Source: Cercozoa sp. M6MM (Eukaryota; Endomyxa: Ascetosporea). From it: a stretch of 64,000 nucleotides of DNA. Positions 27,182-37,437 of the stretch are shown piece after piece. The position numbers and the translations under genes are program-made. The stretch's first letter is position 1. Every line of letters starts with the position of its first letter. Under the pieces are notes generated by a model that worked only from the letters and a program-made list of their open reading frames with translations, was not told the origin of the DNA and made no database searches. The stretch lies in the NCBI GenBank assembly GCA_040357565.1, contig JBDODJ010000037.1; one strand, written 5' to 3'.

Positions 27182-27505
27182 CGCTCTTTCGCGGAACCGT
27201 TAAAGCGTAACTTAGTTGACCTACGACAGCCACTTAATTCACAAGAAAAAAAAAACAATGGTTGCATGAAAGCAAACTAATCTGCTGACAATTTGTGAGT
27301 GATCCAAGCTGCTGGAGATACCAGAACAGGCATTAAGTCCAAAAAAGTACTGCACTGGCAGATAAGCACGACTTTCGTTGCACGATTCACTGGAAATATT
27401 ATTGTGAACTTTTTGATAGTTTTGATCAGTCTGTTGTCGTGCGCGCGCGCATTTGAACCACTTGAGAGTGTCTGATACAGCAGTGGCACAGAAGCAGCAC
27501 CCATA
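27182..27505. other. Divergent intergenic region
   Basis: About 320 nt between APC10 (minus) and the membrane-protein gene (plus), presumably holding both promoters. No coding sequence supported. Confidence 0.4.
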
Positions 27506-28930
27506 ATGCAAGGCCTACCCGAAATGTCGCGATGGCGCGATCTGTCTGCGTACCTGCGATTTTTGGGGTGGATTCCTTCACTGAGTACTCTCTATTTGTC
27601 GAACAGCGCGCAGCTGAGCTACATGGCGACAGTTCACATATTTCCATTCTCGTGCATGGGTAATTGCAGGCTTGTCCCATATCTTTCTGTATCCTGAAAA
27701 ATGTGCATGTGCATGTGTTGGACAGGCTTCACCGTCGGTGTAATGCAGCAGTTCAAGTACGCAGCCGAGCGCGACATTAACTTCTTTAGATCGTTGCGCA
27801 AGCTGCCTTTCGTTTTCTTCACTACAATGTACCACAAATGCCATTCATTGTGGAGTGTTGATGTTGAGTCCTGATGTGTACGCTGCAGCCCCTTCACCTT
27901 GTTCGGCGCCGTGAAGGCAGGCCTCCCCATGATGCGTGCCTACAAGTTCGATATGCTGCAAGGGTACATGACGCAACTTTTCTCTTTTAAAAATGTGCTG
28001 ACTGTACACGCGAGGCAGAGAGGAGACACCCAAGATGGCAACCCTGCTCCGCGAGAATCCGTACTTCCAACGCACAGCCTCGTTCCTGCGCAGCATGCCC
28101 TTCGTTGGTACCGCTTTTCGATCCTTAAATCCTTCAACCCTTGAATTCCCGCTTGCTTTGCCTGGTGTAGATGATGTTTTGGCGGACCCGAGATACCCAT
28201 TTGAAAAGCGGTACCTTGCATGTGTATCTGATAATACTGCTGTTTGTGCTGCCGACTTATCTGAGTGTTGGTAGAGAGTCGGACACATTGGCCGCAGTGT
28301 TTTTGGCATGGTGGTCCTGGGCGGTAACACAGGCGCACATCGTGTCCACCTTTGCGCCCTCACGGACCCCCGCTGGTACCCGCCTTTCTCACCTACTGGG
28401 GTGTGTGTGAGTGCCCTTGTGTGCGTGTGTGTATGTGCCCTTGTGCGTGTGTGTGTGTGTGTGTACATGCTCTTGTATGTGCAGTACTGACCGTGATGCG
28501 ACAGACGATGCATTTCCCGTTGTTGTACGTTGCGTCGATCGTATTCTTTGCTCCCTACCTGCGGTCACTCTGGGAAAATTTTGTCGTCGCCGACGAAACC
28601 GACGACATGGTACCTCCCTTTGGTTTTCACTCGCTTCTTACTTTATCCCAACACAGAACGTGCACCACGCCTTGATTCAAGAACGCCTCATCAGCAACGC
28701 CAACGCCGTGCGGCAGACACTCCGCATCGCACAGCACCCGGGTGACGTGCGTGCCCTCAAGGTATCCTATACAGTCTTCACCCTTTGGACTAGTGTCTAT
28801 GAGCCATGTGCATCAGTTCCTGTACAAAACCGACAAGGGTGCAACGTACGACATTCGAGACGCGGAGAAACTTGACGCCTACGAATCCGCCGTGCTGTTC
28901 GAACAGCGACTCGAGGCCGCCACCGAGTAG
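27506..28930 (+). CDS. Unrecognised multi-pass membrane protein
   Basis: Nine exons join in consistent phase from the ATG at 27506 to the stop at 28928-28930, roughly 330 residues. Hydrophobic segments include HIFPFSCMGFTVGVM, LPFVFFTTIPFTLFGAVKAG, TLAAVFLAWWSWAVTQAHIV and FPLLYVASIVFFAPYLRSLW, suggesting four membrane spans. Between spans 2 and 3 is a soluble loop with RENPYFQRTASFLRSMPFVG and DPRYPFEKRES. The C-terminal 90 residues are soluble and helical: NVHHALIQERLISNANAVRQ and AYESAVLFEQRLEAATE. No family recognised. The paired spans with basic linkers could fit an organelle membrane protein, but that is a guess. One intron is a GT-rich stretch at 28400-28480. Confidence 0.55.
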
Positions 28931-29213
28931 ACTGCGCGACTGACGCTGCTCGACCCATGTACCGATCGCAGGCTTCGATATGCACCGGACATTTCGTTCC
29001 TCGAACTCTCGGTTGTCCTTACGTTAAGCTTGGTTTCGTTTTCTGCGGTATGTATGACTCGTATCGGCGCTATCGTATCGGCGAGCGCGCACTGTACTCT
29101 ACGCTAATTGCTCCGCTCAGCGGAGTTCGACGTCATGCGATGAACGGGTCGGGCCGGCACGCCGGCGCATGCATGAGAGGAGAGCGAACTGAATGATACT
29201 AGTTTTATTCATA
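28931..29213. other. Intergenic between convergent genes
   Basis: Contains a 79-codon plus-strand open frame at 28957-29196 without recognisable features. The minus strand has AATAAA at 29204-29209, a likely polyadenylation signal for the gene ending at 29214. Confidence 0.4.
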
Positions 29214-30502
29214 CTACATGTCGCGGGTCGTGTGCGTGGATGTTGCACGTTTGTACCTGCACAAAAAAGCATATACAAGTACATACACCTTTCAAACCCA
29301 CGCATAAAAAGCCGCACATAAAACCCATGCGCAAAGCCACGCATAAATGACTGAGGTACGTGGTCTCCTTGCCGTCGTCGAACTTGGCTGCGACACGTGC
29401 GGCCATGAAGAGCCAGTCACTGCGAGTGCAAACACAATATAAATACAGTGCTTCCAAGGAAATGAACACAAAGTAAGACGTACGACAGGCGGTTGAGGTA
29501 GCGCGTCACAAGCGCGGCGTTCTCACACGTCTGATCACTCTCGATCTCACTCTCGGTATCACTCTCGGTGTCACTCGCGGTGTTTTCGTTGGTGTCGACG
29601 CCTGAGTCATCACGCACAAAAAGGGAGACAGCGCGCCGTTCCGCGCGACGGCACACTGTTCGACACACGTGCAACTGCGCTGCGGTCACACCTGCAGAGA
29701 AATGACGTGAGAGAGGCACACGGGGCACGAGGTACGTTTCACAAGTACCGCCACTGGGTAGAATGAATTCCTTCAACGGCGGCAACACCTGACTACAAAG
29801 GCAATGGTTTGCATGCACCCACAAAACACATGCGCGAAAAACATGCAAACACGAGGGTACTCCCACTGGTCGATATCGTGCTCGAGACGAGCGATGCTGT
29901 CGGCATCGAACGCAACGTTCGCGCGCTTGCGTTCGTTCGTGGTGCTACAATACCAACGGCAAAGGATACATGGGTAGTGGTACAACAAGGAAAGGGCCGA
30001 GAGAAACCTCGGCGTGGCGACAGCGCTGCCTACGTCGATAAGTCGTGACTGCACCTCGGCCAGGCGGTCACTCAACCTTCGTACGAACACACAAGGGCTG
30101 TTATTTGCCTGAGACAAATCAAACGGCTTGTTGGCACTTAGCACCCCTGCAGAGTATCAGTTTCAGCGTGTCGCTGGAGTAGCGTCAAATGCGCACGCGC
30201 CAATCCAACGTTCGAATTTAACTCGTCGACATCGCCAAGCGTCTGCGCAACACACGGTCTCGGTCAGTTGGAGTGCGTGCGAGGTTGGAGGGTGGGTACC
30301 TTAAATACGGCGTCATCCTTGCGCCGGCGTTCGCCCGTGTACAACGAGGAGCGACCTTTATCACCCGTGCGCGTGTAGATCTGTATTCAAACACAGAAAA
30401 ACGTCAACTTTAAAGGACAGTTGCTTGACTTGGCCAGCATACCTTCATTGCAAAAAATCGTCTCTGTGCTGCACCAAACAGCAGATTCCGAGCCAGCAGC
30501 AT
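29214..30502 (-). CDS. Cob(I)alamin adenosyltransferase, PduO type (MMAB)
   Basis: Seven or so exons. The start at 30502 gives [20 protein letters not shown], a basic hydrophobic presequence fitting mitochondrial import. Then [20 protein letters not shown] (ATP-binding TRTGDKG), [38 protein letters not shown], a helix [49 protein letters not shown] (family [10 protein letters not shown]) and [20 protein letters not shown] (family fLNRLSDylFvlaR), with a short Thr-rich tail after KETTYKR. The enzyme makes adenosylcobalamin for methylmalonyl-CoA mutase, implying B12-dependent propionate metabolism in this organism. Active-site motifs appear intact. AATAAA lies on the gene strand a few bases after the stop. 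Confidence 0.92.
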
Positions 30503-30794
30503 AAACAAACAAAAAGACTTGGGCGCGCTCAAGTCATTCTTGCCCGGATTCACATCGAATATCGCAATTCCATAAAAGCCAGGAAACAACCGGCACTCAA
30601 TTGGTCCAATAATTTGACTCGTCTTTACTGTACCGTACAAATTTATACTGGACCATACAGCACTAGTGTGAATTGCTGATCCACGAGGTTTAGCGGTTGA
30701 CTTGCACCACGAGCACACCTAAGCTGCTGTTGTTACCAAAAATAATCTTGCACAAGCGATTGAGCCTTCCGCGCGGATACAAGTAGTCGGTGCT
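30503..30794. other. Divergent intergenic region
   Basis: About 290 nt between the MMAB start (minus) and the NAK kinase start (plus). No gene seen; probable shared promoter region. Confidence 0.4.
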
Positions 30795-31446
30795 ATGGAT
30801 CTGCTGAAGTCAATCGGTCACTCGCTCGTGTACGGTGACACGGATGGATCCGACAATCGGTACGACTGGGCTCTGTACCTTCGAGCGCACACATCCGTGC
30901 TTTACCTGTGGTTGTGTAGCACGCTGCACATTGAAGGCCGTGATGTTCGCGTTGTCCGCCAGGTGTGCCAGCCACAGGAGTCAGTGTTGTGTGGTGTTTG
31001 AGCGTGTGTGTTCCTTAGATTGGTGAAGGCGGTTTCAGTTTCGTCTACGAAGCGCGCGATCACAACAATGTTGCCTACGCGCTCAAGAAGACTCTGGTAC
31101 AGCAATGTGCCTGTGCAGACACATAGTTTGCGTACACGTGATATGTAGGCACAAGATGCCGATGCCAGAAGACTCGCGGCACAGGTACGAGTGTCCACAA
31201 AACGTGTGTGCATATTTGTGCATGGGCGCCGTGCAATGTGCAGGAAATCGACGCGATGCGCGCTGTGGCCAGCACTTCTGCCGGCGCTCGTCACTGCGTG
31301 TACTCCTTCTCCTTCTGTGTATGTGCGTGTGTGTGTGTGTGTTTCTTTCACCTGCTTTGCCATCGCAGTCGCTTCTACGGTGCCGCATCGAAGCGTTCGC
31401 CCGATGGTCGTTGCACTGAGTACTGGTACGACTCCCCTGTACGTGT

Positions 31447-31501
<55 letters not shown>

Positions 31502-33649
31502 TTGCCCTGTCGCCCACTGTATGTATCTTACGAGGGTGCACATAGGATTTTGATGGAGTTCTGTGACCGCTCGCTGCTGGATGTGGTGCAAGCCTCGCTG
31601 AAACGCGGCGTCGTTTGGAAGGAAGAGCGGGTGCTCCGCGTCTTCCGTTCCGTTGTCGCTGGTGCGCTACTTGTCCTTTTCCTCTGCCCCCTTAACTCTG
31701 TACTCACTCTGTCACAGGCGTGGCAGCGTTGCACTCGCTTAAACCTCTGCCGCTCGTGCACCGCGACGTCAAAATTGTACCATGCAAACGTACTGTTAGA
31801 CAGTACGTTTCTACCGCTGGCTATGTGGACAGGAGAACGTGCTGTTGGACGCTAAGGGAGCGCCGAAACTGTGTGATTTCGGCAGTTGCATGCGCACGAC
31901 TCGAGAGGTGGATTTACCCCTCCCTCTTTCTTTTCTTTTTACATCGGGTGTCGGATTAACTGCAGGGTGTGGTGTTGCACACGAGGAAGGAGATCAACGA
32001 GCAGGAGGACCAGGTCAACAAGTTTACGACGCCAATGTACCGCGCTCCGGAACTTGTAAACCTGTACTCCAAGAAGGTACCGCCTGCTTATGCCTTTTGT
32101 GTTCATATGTGTGTCCATATGTACGGGACAAATGGATACCTGTAAGCCCAGCCAATTGGAACGCCAGTGGACGTGTGGGCACTCGGCTGCGTTCTCTTTG
32201 TGCTGTGCTTCCATGTGCACCCGTTCGAAGGTGCTTTGTCCTTGCCTTGCCGTTGCCCCCTCTCTAGTTTATATATATATATATATATATATATGGACAA
32301 ACAGAAGGCGGCGCCGCTCAAATCATGGGTGCCAATGTGAGGTAGGCTTTCATGTGTGTATACGTGTGTATGTGCGCGTGTATGTGTGTGTGTGTGTTGT
32401 CTCAATGGTATGAGCTGCTGGTAGGTGGCCCACGGCACCAAAGTTCGGCAAGCATGTGATTCGCACGATTCGTCGGTGTGTGCCTTTTGTCCGGTCCTTC
32501 CCTTGTGGGAATTAACACACGCACACACACTTCACAGTTGTTTGTCGGTGGACCCGCGCAAGCGACCAACGGCAGCCGAGTTGCTGCAGCACCTGGACTC
32601 GGTATCTCTACTTGTCTGCATCTTATTGCCCCTGAACCATGAATTTCTATGGGGTGGGGGATAGTTGTTGAGTGGCGGTGGCGGTACCTTGCGACGACGA
32701 CGTCAGCATGCCGCTCACAATGCCAACAATGCCACAAGCAGCAGTGCTAACCGAAGCACCTCGTGTTTAAACGATCTGACTGCTCCGTCAGTGTCGCGAT
32801 CAGTGTGCCTGTTCTCGTTGTTGGATCCACTTGGGTCTCTTCTTGCATGCATTCTCTTTTATACTACAGGTCGACAGGTGCGTCGGTGGACGGCGATGAT
32901 TGGGCATCCTTCGATACATTAGCCGTGTCTGAGGTGTGTCGACCCCTTTTTGTGTCCATTAGGAGGTGTGCCTGTGGTTGCAGACAACGGCCCGACCGCA
33001 GCAGCCTCTGAGTGCCTCGCCTGACCCCAGCAGTCAAAACGGCCACCTGCGTAGCCACAGTGCCAATGAGCTGCAGAAAAGTACGCCGCCGCCTCCAGAG
33101 ATGCTCCGCAAGCTCGGTGTGTCTGCATGTGCTCTTTCTCCCCCTCTGTCCTATGTGTGTTTGTACTTAGACGAGATGAGTCTGTCACGGCCGAGCAGTA
33201 CACGTCGTCGCCGTCGCTCTATTCAGGTACAACGCGTCTGTTGCGCCGTCTCTGCATCTTGGCTAACACTGCAAGTTTCTCGCAGGGCTCGGCAACCCCG
33301 TCGAATAGGAGTGTTGCCACACCTGTAAGCTCACTCATTGTCTTTGTGTGCTGCCTGTGATTTCCTAGTATCTGATCTCAATCACAGACACCAGCACAGA
33401 CACAGTCGGATGGTTGGGCTGACTTTGGCTTCGACACCGAGACCAGCGACCAGCACCTGCAACACCACGCGCGTGCACGGTCACAACCATCGACACCTGC
33501 CGCGCATGTACACTTCCTCGTTTGGATGGGACGCATCAGGCGTGTGTCCTGTACAGGCGGCGCATTTCTCTATCTTGTAGAGTCCGCTGCCGCTGCACGC
33601 GGCTACGGGGCCGCGTGTCAACGTTGATGACTGGGCTTCTTTCGATTGA
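30795..33649 (+). CDS. NAK-family Ser/Thr kinase (AAK1/GAK/STK16-like) with C-terminal WxxF motifs
   Basis: Multi-exon. Kinase landmarks: HIEGRDVRVVRQ joined to IGEGGFSFVYEARDH (AAK1 has KLGEGGFS.V), VAYALKKTL, HRILMEFCDRSLLDVVQASL, PLPLVHRDVK spliced to ENVLLDAKGAPKLCDFGSCM (NAK signature HRD.K.EN.LL....KLCDFGS), NKFTTPMYRAPELVNLYSKK (typical NAK TT..YRAPEM.d), PVDVWALGCVLFVLCFHVHP, and VDPRKRPTAAELLQHL. Catalytic residues are intact. The tail, after a Ser/Gln-rich region, holds DDWASFDTL, SDGWADFGFD and a terminal DDWASFD. These WxxF motifs fit the AP2 alpha-ear and NECAP binding class found in AAK1 and other endocytic proteins. Likely role: phosphorylating AP2 mu or related adaptors. Introns carry GT and TA repeats. 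Confidence 0.88.
31440..31498 (+). repeat. (GT)n microsatellite, intronic
   Basis: About 27 GT units in a NAK kinase intron, coding-strand GT. A (TA)n run lies in another intron near 32270-32294. Confidence 0.85.
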
Positions 33650-34037
33650 ACAGCCCCGCCTTTGATTTGTGCTTTCACGCCGCTTTTTCTGTGCTAGTAA
33701 TTGCAGTGACGGCGGTGCAGTTTATCAATGTAAAAAAACAATGCAGTGCGCCTCAAGCCCGACGCGAGACGCAAAATCCATTATACTATTTCAGTATTAT
33801 CTCAGTTGTTCTATGTTTATGGCGATATTATCTCAGTTGTTCTATGACATCGCGCAAGGTAAATTTATGAATGATGATTTTTTAAAAAACCACAACAATC
33901 GTAGCCAGCTGCCAAACAAGGCACGACAAGCCCTCTAGAACACGTCCACGTGTGTTGTAGTGTCATTTAGGCATTTTAAGTGCTGTAGAAGGTCGTGAAA
34001 AGACTTGTCTAGGGTCGACTGTTGGAGCACTTTTTGG
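33650..34037 (+). other. Intergenic with 21-bp direct repeat
   Basis: The sequence TATTATCTCAGTTGTTCTAT plus G occurs at 33795-33815 and again at 33826-33846, separated by 10 nt. The region is AT-rich and lies between the NAK kinase and PRP18 genes, both on the plus strand. Confidence 0.6.
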
Positions 34038-35743
34038 ATGGAAGATCTCAAGCGCTTGGTCGCGTCCAAGAAGAACGCGCAGAAGCGTACTTGGCGACAG
34101 GCGTCGGCAACCGATCGAGCTGAGCGCACCTCAACTGAGAGCGCGCCGTTCGATGTGCCAAGACCGAAGCGACGTGAGACGGGTGGTGCGTCGAGTCGCC
34201 GCGACCTCTCGAGTGCTTCGTCATCGCGTTCCGCGCAGAGCTCGCGCAGCGCACGCCGAGCCGCTGCGAGTGAAAGCGAAAGCGAGCAAAACAAGGAACA
34301 TCAAGAGAACGAGACCACCTCTATGCAGGGCAGCGAAGACACTGCCGTTGGCATGACACCCGAAGAAGTGACGTCCAAGTTGCGCGAGGTAGAAAGTCGT
34401 TTGTTCCCTGTGATTATTGTTGTGTTCATTTGTTGTTGTGCTGCAAAGTTGAGTCAACCAGTGCGCTTGTTTGCCGAGACCGAGCGCGGGCGGTGGTACC
34501 GTCTGCACCGCGTGCTGCGCGGTGATTTCTCGGCGGCCGCTGCACAGCAGAGTGACGCCGAGTACTTGCGTGCCACGCGCGACTCTGCCGCCAAGAAGTG
34601 CGTTTCTCCTCTTTGTCACTCTTTGCCTCGCATCACCTTTTACCCCCTCCCCCTATCTATTAGGGAAGCAGCTGCGCGCGAGAAGAAGCGCCGTTCCGTC
34701 AAGCGCATGCGCAAGTACGTCGCCTGGAGGTCTCGTGACGCTGTTCGCACCACTGCTGATTACGTATGTTGCGATTTCACTCTCTCGTCGCTCTTTCCCT
34801 CTTGACTTCTCTTTATTTCAACGCAGGTGCACTTCTTTATCAAGCGCGTCTTGCTCTTCTGGCAACTCGAACTCGCGCACGAAGCGCAGAAGGTAGCTTT
34901 CCGAGACTTGTCATATATACCTTGCTTGCTGTGTACTTTGAACTGACCCTCTTTCTTCTTGTACGTTTTAATGAATTGTGTGTGATTTCACTGTAGCACG
35001 TCGTTGCCGCTGCTGGCGATATCGAGGTAGTTTCTTTTTGACTGCGACGTTTATCTCTGAGCTTTTAACAAGCAAAATGGTGTATGTGTATGCGCAGTCG
35101 GTTGTGCTGCCGGAGGAACTGCGTCAGTCGCATGCGATGTGGAGTGAGACTCGGCGTGACCTGAGACCCTTCGTTCGTGATCTGTACTGCTTGTTGCTTT
35201 CTGTCCTACTTCAAGAAGTAGCATTACGTTCACGTGCACTCTGTGAGACAGAATGGATCGAACAATGGACGACACGATTGTGAAGAAGGCGGCTGTCGTT
35301 ATCGACCACTGCATCAAGCAGGATTACGTGGCTGCAGAGGTATACACCTGGTCCTACCATACCCGTTTTTCTGTAATGTATGTTACACGATTCCAGCAAG
35401 CGTACTTTGATCTGTCGATCGGCCGTTCCAACTGGGCGCAAGGTGTGACACAGGTGAGACTTTCTCCAGATGATAATGTTGCCTTGATTCGTGCTTTTTT
35501 CTGCATGTTTTGCGCTTGTTCAGGTCGGTATCCATATCCGTGCGAGTCGAAACCGCGTTATGGAGTCAAACCTCAAGAATCCCATGGATGATCCTGTGAT
35601 GCGAAGGTAAGATGCGGTCTCATTGACAGTCGGCAGATGGAACTGAGTTGACTTTTTGCAGAGCAACGCAGGCCATTAAGACGCTCGTGTCCACGTGTCA
35701 ACGAATGTGGCCCAAGGGCTGCCATGACGTTTCGGAGAATTGA
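34038..35743 (+). CDS. PRP18 pre-mRNA splicing factor
   Basis: Multi-exon. The N-terminal half is charged and Ser/Arg-rich (EDLKRLVASKKNAQKRTWRQ, then Ser/Arg runs). An intron near 34390-34447 joins SKLRE to LSQPVRLFAETERGRWYRLH, the PRP4-like QPI.LFGE motif of Prp18. The C-terminal Prp18 domain follows: HFFIKRVLLFWQLELAHEAQ, WSETRRDLRPFVRDLY, AYFDLSIGRSNWAQGVTQVG (family Y..LaIGnAPWPiGVt.VGIH), then IHIRASRNRV, DPVMRRATQAIKTLVSTCQR and MWP. PRP18 acts in the second transesterification step with SLU7. A stop is reached at 35741. The start at 34038 begins directly at the acidic helix MEDLKRL, as in other Prp18 proteins. Very good family match. Confidence 0.92.
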
Positions 35744-36118
35744 CGTGACTTCCTCGGTCTCAACTGATCTGCGCTGACGGACAAGGCGTCGACGCGAGTC
35801 GTTCACGTTGGTTAACGTTCAGTTCCGTTTGGTGGTTGCACGCCGAGCCCAGCCCAAATTAAGCAGCCAAACCGCCACATAACCAAACCTAGTGTAACCG
35901 TCGATATGTTTCGTGTGTTCGAGCTACTGTCTTGCGTTGCACTGTGATACTAAAAGAAATTCGACAAATACGATAGGACTCCTTGGCGGCCCCAGACACA
36001 CACTTGACTTATTCAAGAGCACTACGGCGGGCCAGTCACTTAATCAACTACGGTTCTGTTGCTGTGTTGCTGCTATACATAGCACAATCCATAAGGCCAC
36101 TTTAAGTACGAGTAGAAT
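35744..36118. other. Intergenic between convergent genes
   Basis: About 375 nt between PRP18 (plus) and IPP isomerase (minus). No gene supported. Confidence 0.4.
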
Positions 36119-37124
36119 TTAAAGCAGGCGGTGGATGGCCTCGTCGCGCTGCAGGCTGCCCGAAGTGACCTCTGCGAGCTTGTCCCAGTGCGGGAACAGG
36201 AAGTTCTTCATGATCAGGCGGAACCACGGCGTAATTTTGAGCTCGCCGTGCTTGCCGGCCTCGACATCGTCGACGAAAGCCACGAGCTCGTCCTTGGAGA
36301 AGTAGCGCGCGTCCATGACCTCGTTCGGGTTCGGCTTAAACTGCACGTCGGCTTGGATGAACAGCACGTAGTCGACTGCGCAAACACATAACCACATCGG
36401 ATGTAACACAGGCTCAGTCAACAGCGAGCTAGACTACTCTCGTGCTCCGACCAGGTCTCGTCCTGCACAGCCTTGTAGTGCAGGCGCGTCTGCAAGAGGG
36501 CAGTCATAAGCCAAAGAAGGCAGGTGGAGTGGAAGCGGCAGTACGATAAAGTGGAAGTCGTTGTTGCTAAAGGTGTCAGCCGGGATGCCGAGCTCCTGCT
36601 CGAGCTTGCGACGCGCAGCGTTTTTGACACCCTGCGCACTCAAAACCACAATTGTTGAAGGCAATGCAGCAAGAGGGACAAAATTTACCTCAATCTTCTG
36701 GTCGAGATCGTCGGAAGTCTCCTCCTCGCCCGGCAGGTTGAGCGGGTGCGAGCAGCACGTGTTGGTCCACATGCCCGGGAACGTGATCTTCTCGAGCGCA
36801 CGCTGCTGCAGCGACAGGCGGCCCTCGTTGTCAAACAGGAAAACCGAGAACGCGCGGTGCAGCAGGCCTGTAACCGGGCAACACCAGACACATCCGACAT
36901 CCGACATGGAATTATGCGCCAAAAGGGAGAAATGTCTACCGTTGTTGATCGCGCTGGTCTGGTGTGTGTCCTTCTTGGAGCCGTGGCCGATCTTGGTGTC
37001 GTTCTCGTCAATGACGATCACCTGCCAAAAGCGAAAGCGCGACATCCACATCCCGAAGAAACGACCCAGTGTTTCGTACCTTCTCCTCCATCATGGCCAC
37101 CTGGTCCGGATCGTACTGCTCCAT
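36119..37124 (-). CDS. IDI1: Isopentenyl-diphosphate delta-isomerase type I
   Basis: Five or six exons. MEQYDPDQVAMMEEK joins KVIVIDENDTKIGHGSKKDT, then LLHRAFSVFLFDNEGRLSLQ, FPGMWTNTCCSHPL with the catalytic Cys of the TNTCCSHPL motif, AARRKLEQELGIPAD of the Nudix-type helix, HFIVRLHYKAVQDETWSEHE with the catalytic Glu of W.EHE, VDYVLFIQADVQFKPNPNEV, and ITPWFRLIMKNFLFPHWDKL, ending at 36119. The enzyme interconverts IPP and DMAPP and is essential in the mevalonate route. All catalytic residues are present and the length fits the family. No obvious transit peptide is seen, so a cytosolic enzyme is likely. A tail peroxisomal signal is absent (the end is IHRLL). Confidence 0.95.
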
Positions 37125-37437
37125 TATAACACTGTCTTCAATAACACTACTGCACCGCGTGCGCGTCAGATTTGAGAGACAAAAGACTCAGTGACGTCTC
37201 GCGTCGTCGCTCCAGCTCATCCTCAAAATATTAAAAAATCCTGTTGAAGGCGTCTTATCGGGTTTAAAAAGTCTTTCCGTTGTGATAGTTAAGTCTAAGC
37301 ATGTTTTTACGCTGCCGGAGTTATCTTATTGCGATTCCAAAACAATAAAAGAGAAGATGATGATCAAGCCCCCACGAAGATCACGATCGCATCGCAACAA
37401 GCTGCTGTTTGTCAATAGTTAGTGTGCCTCTCAAACT
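37125..37437. other. Divergent intergenic region, AT-rich
   Basis: About 310 nt between IDI1 (minus) and the KDEL-tagged hydrolase (plus), with AT-rich stretches near 37225-37350. It presumably holds both promoters. Confidence 0.4.
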
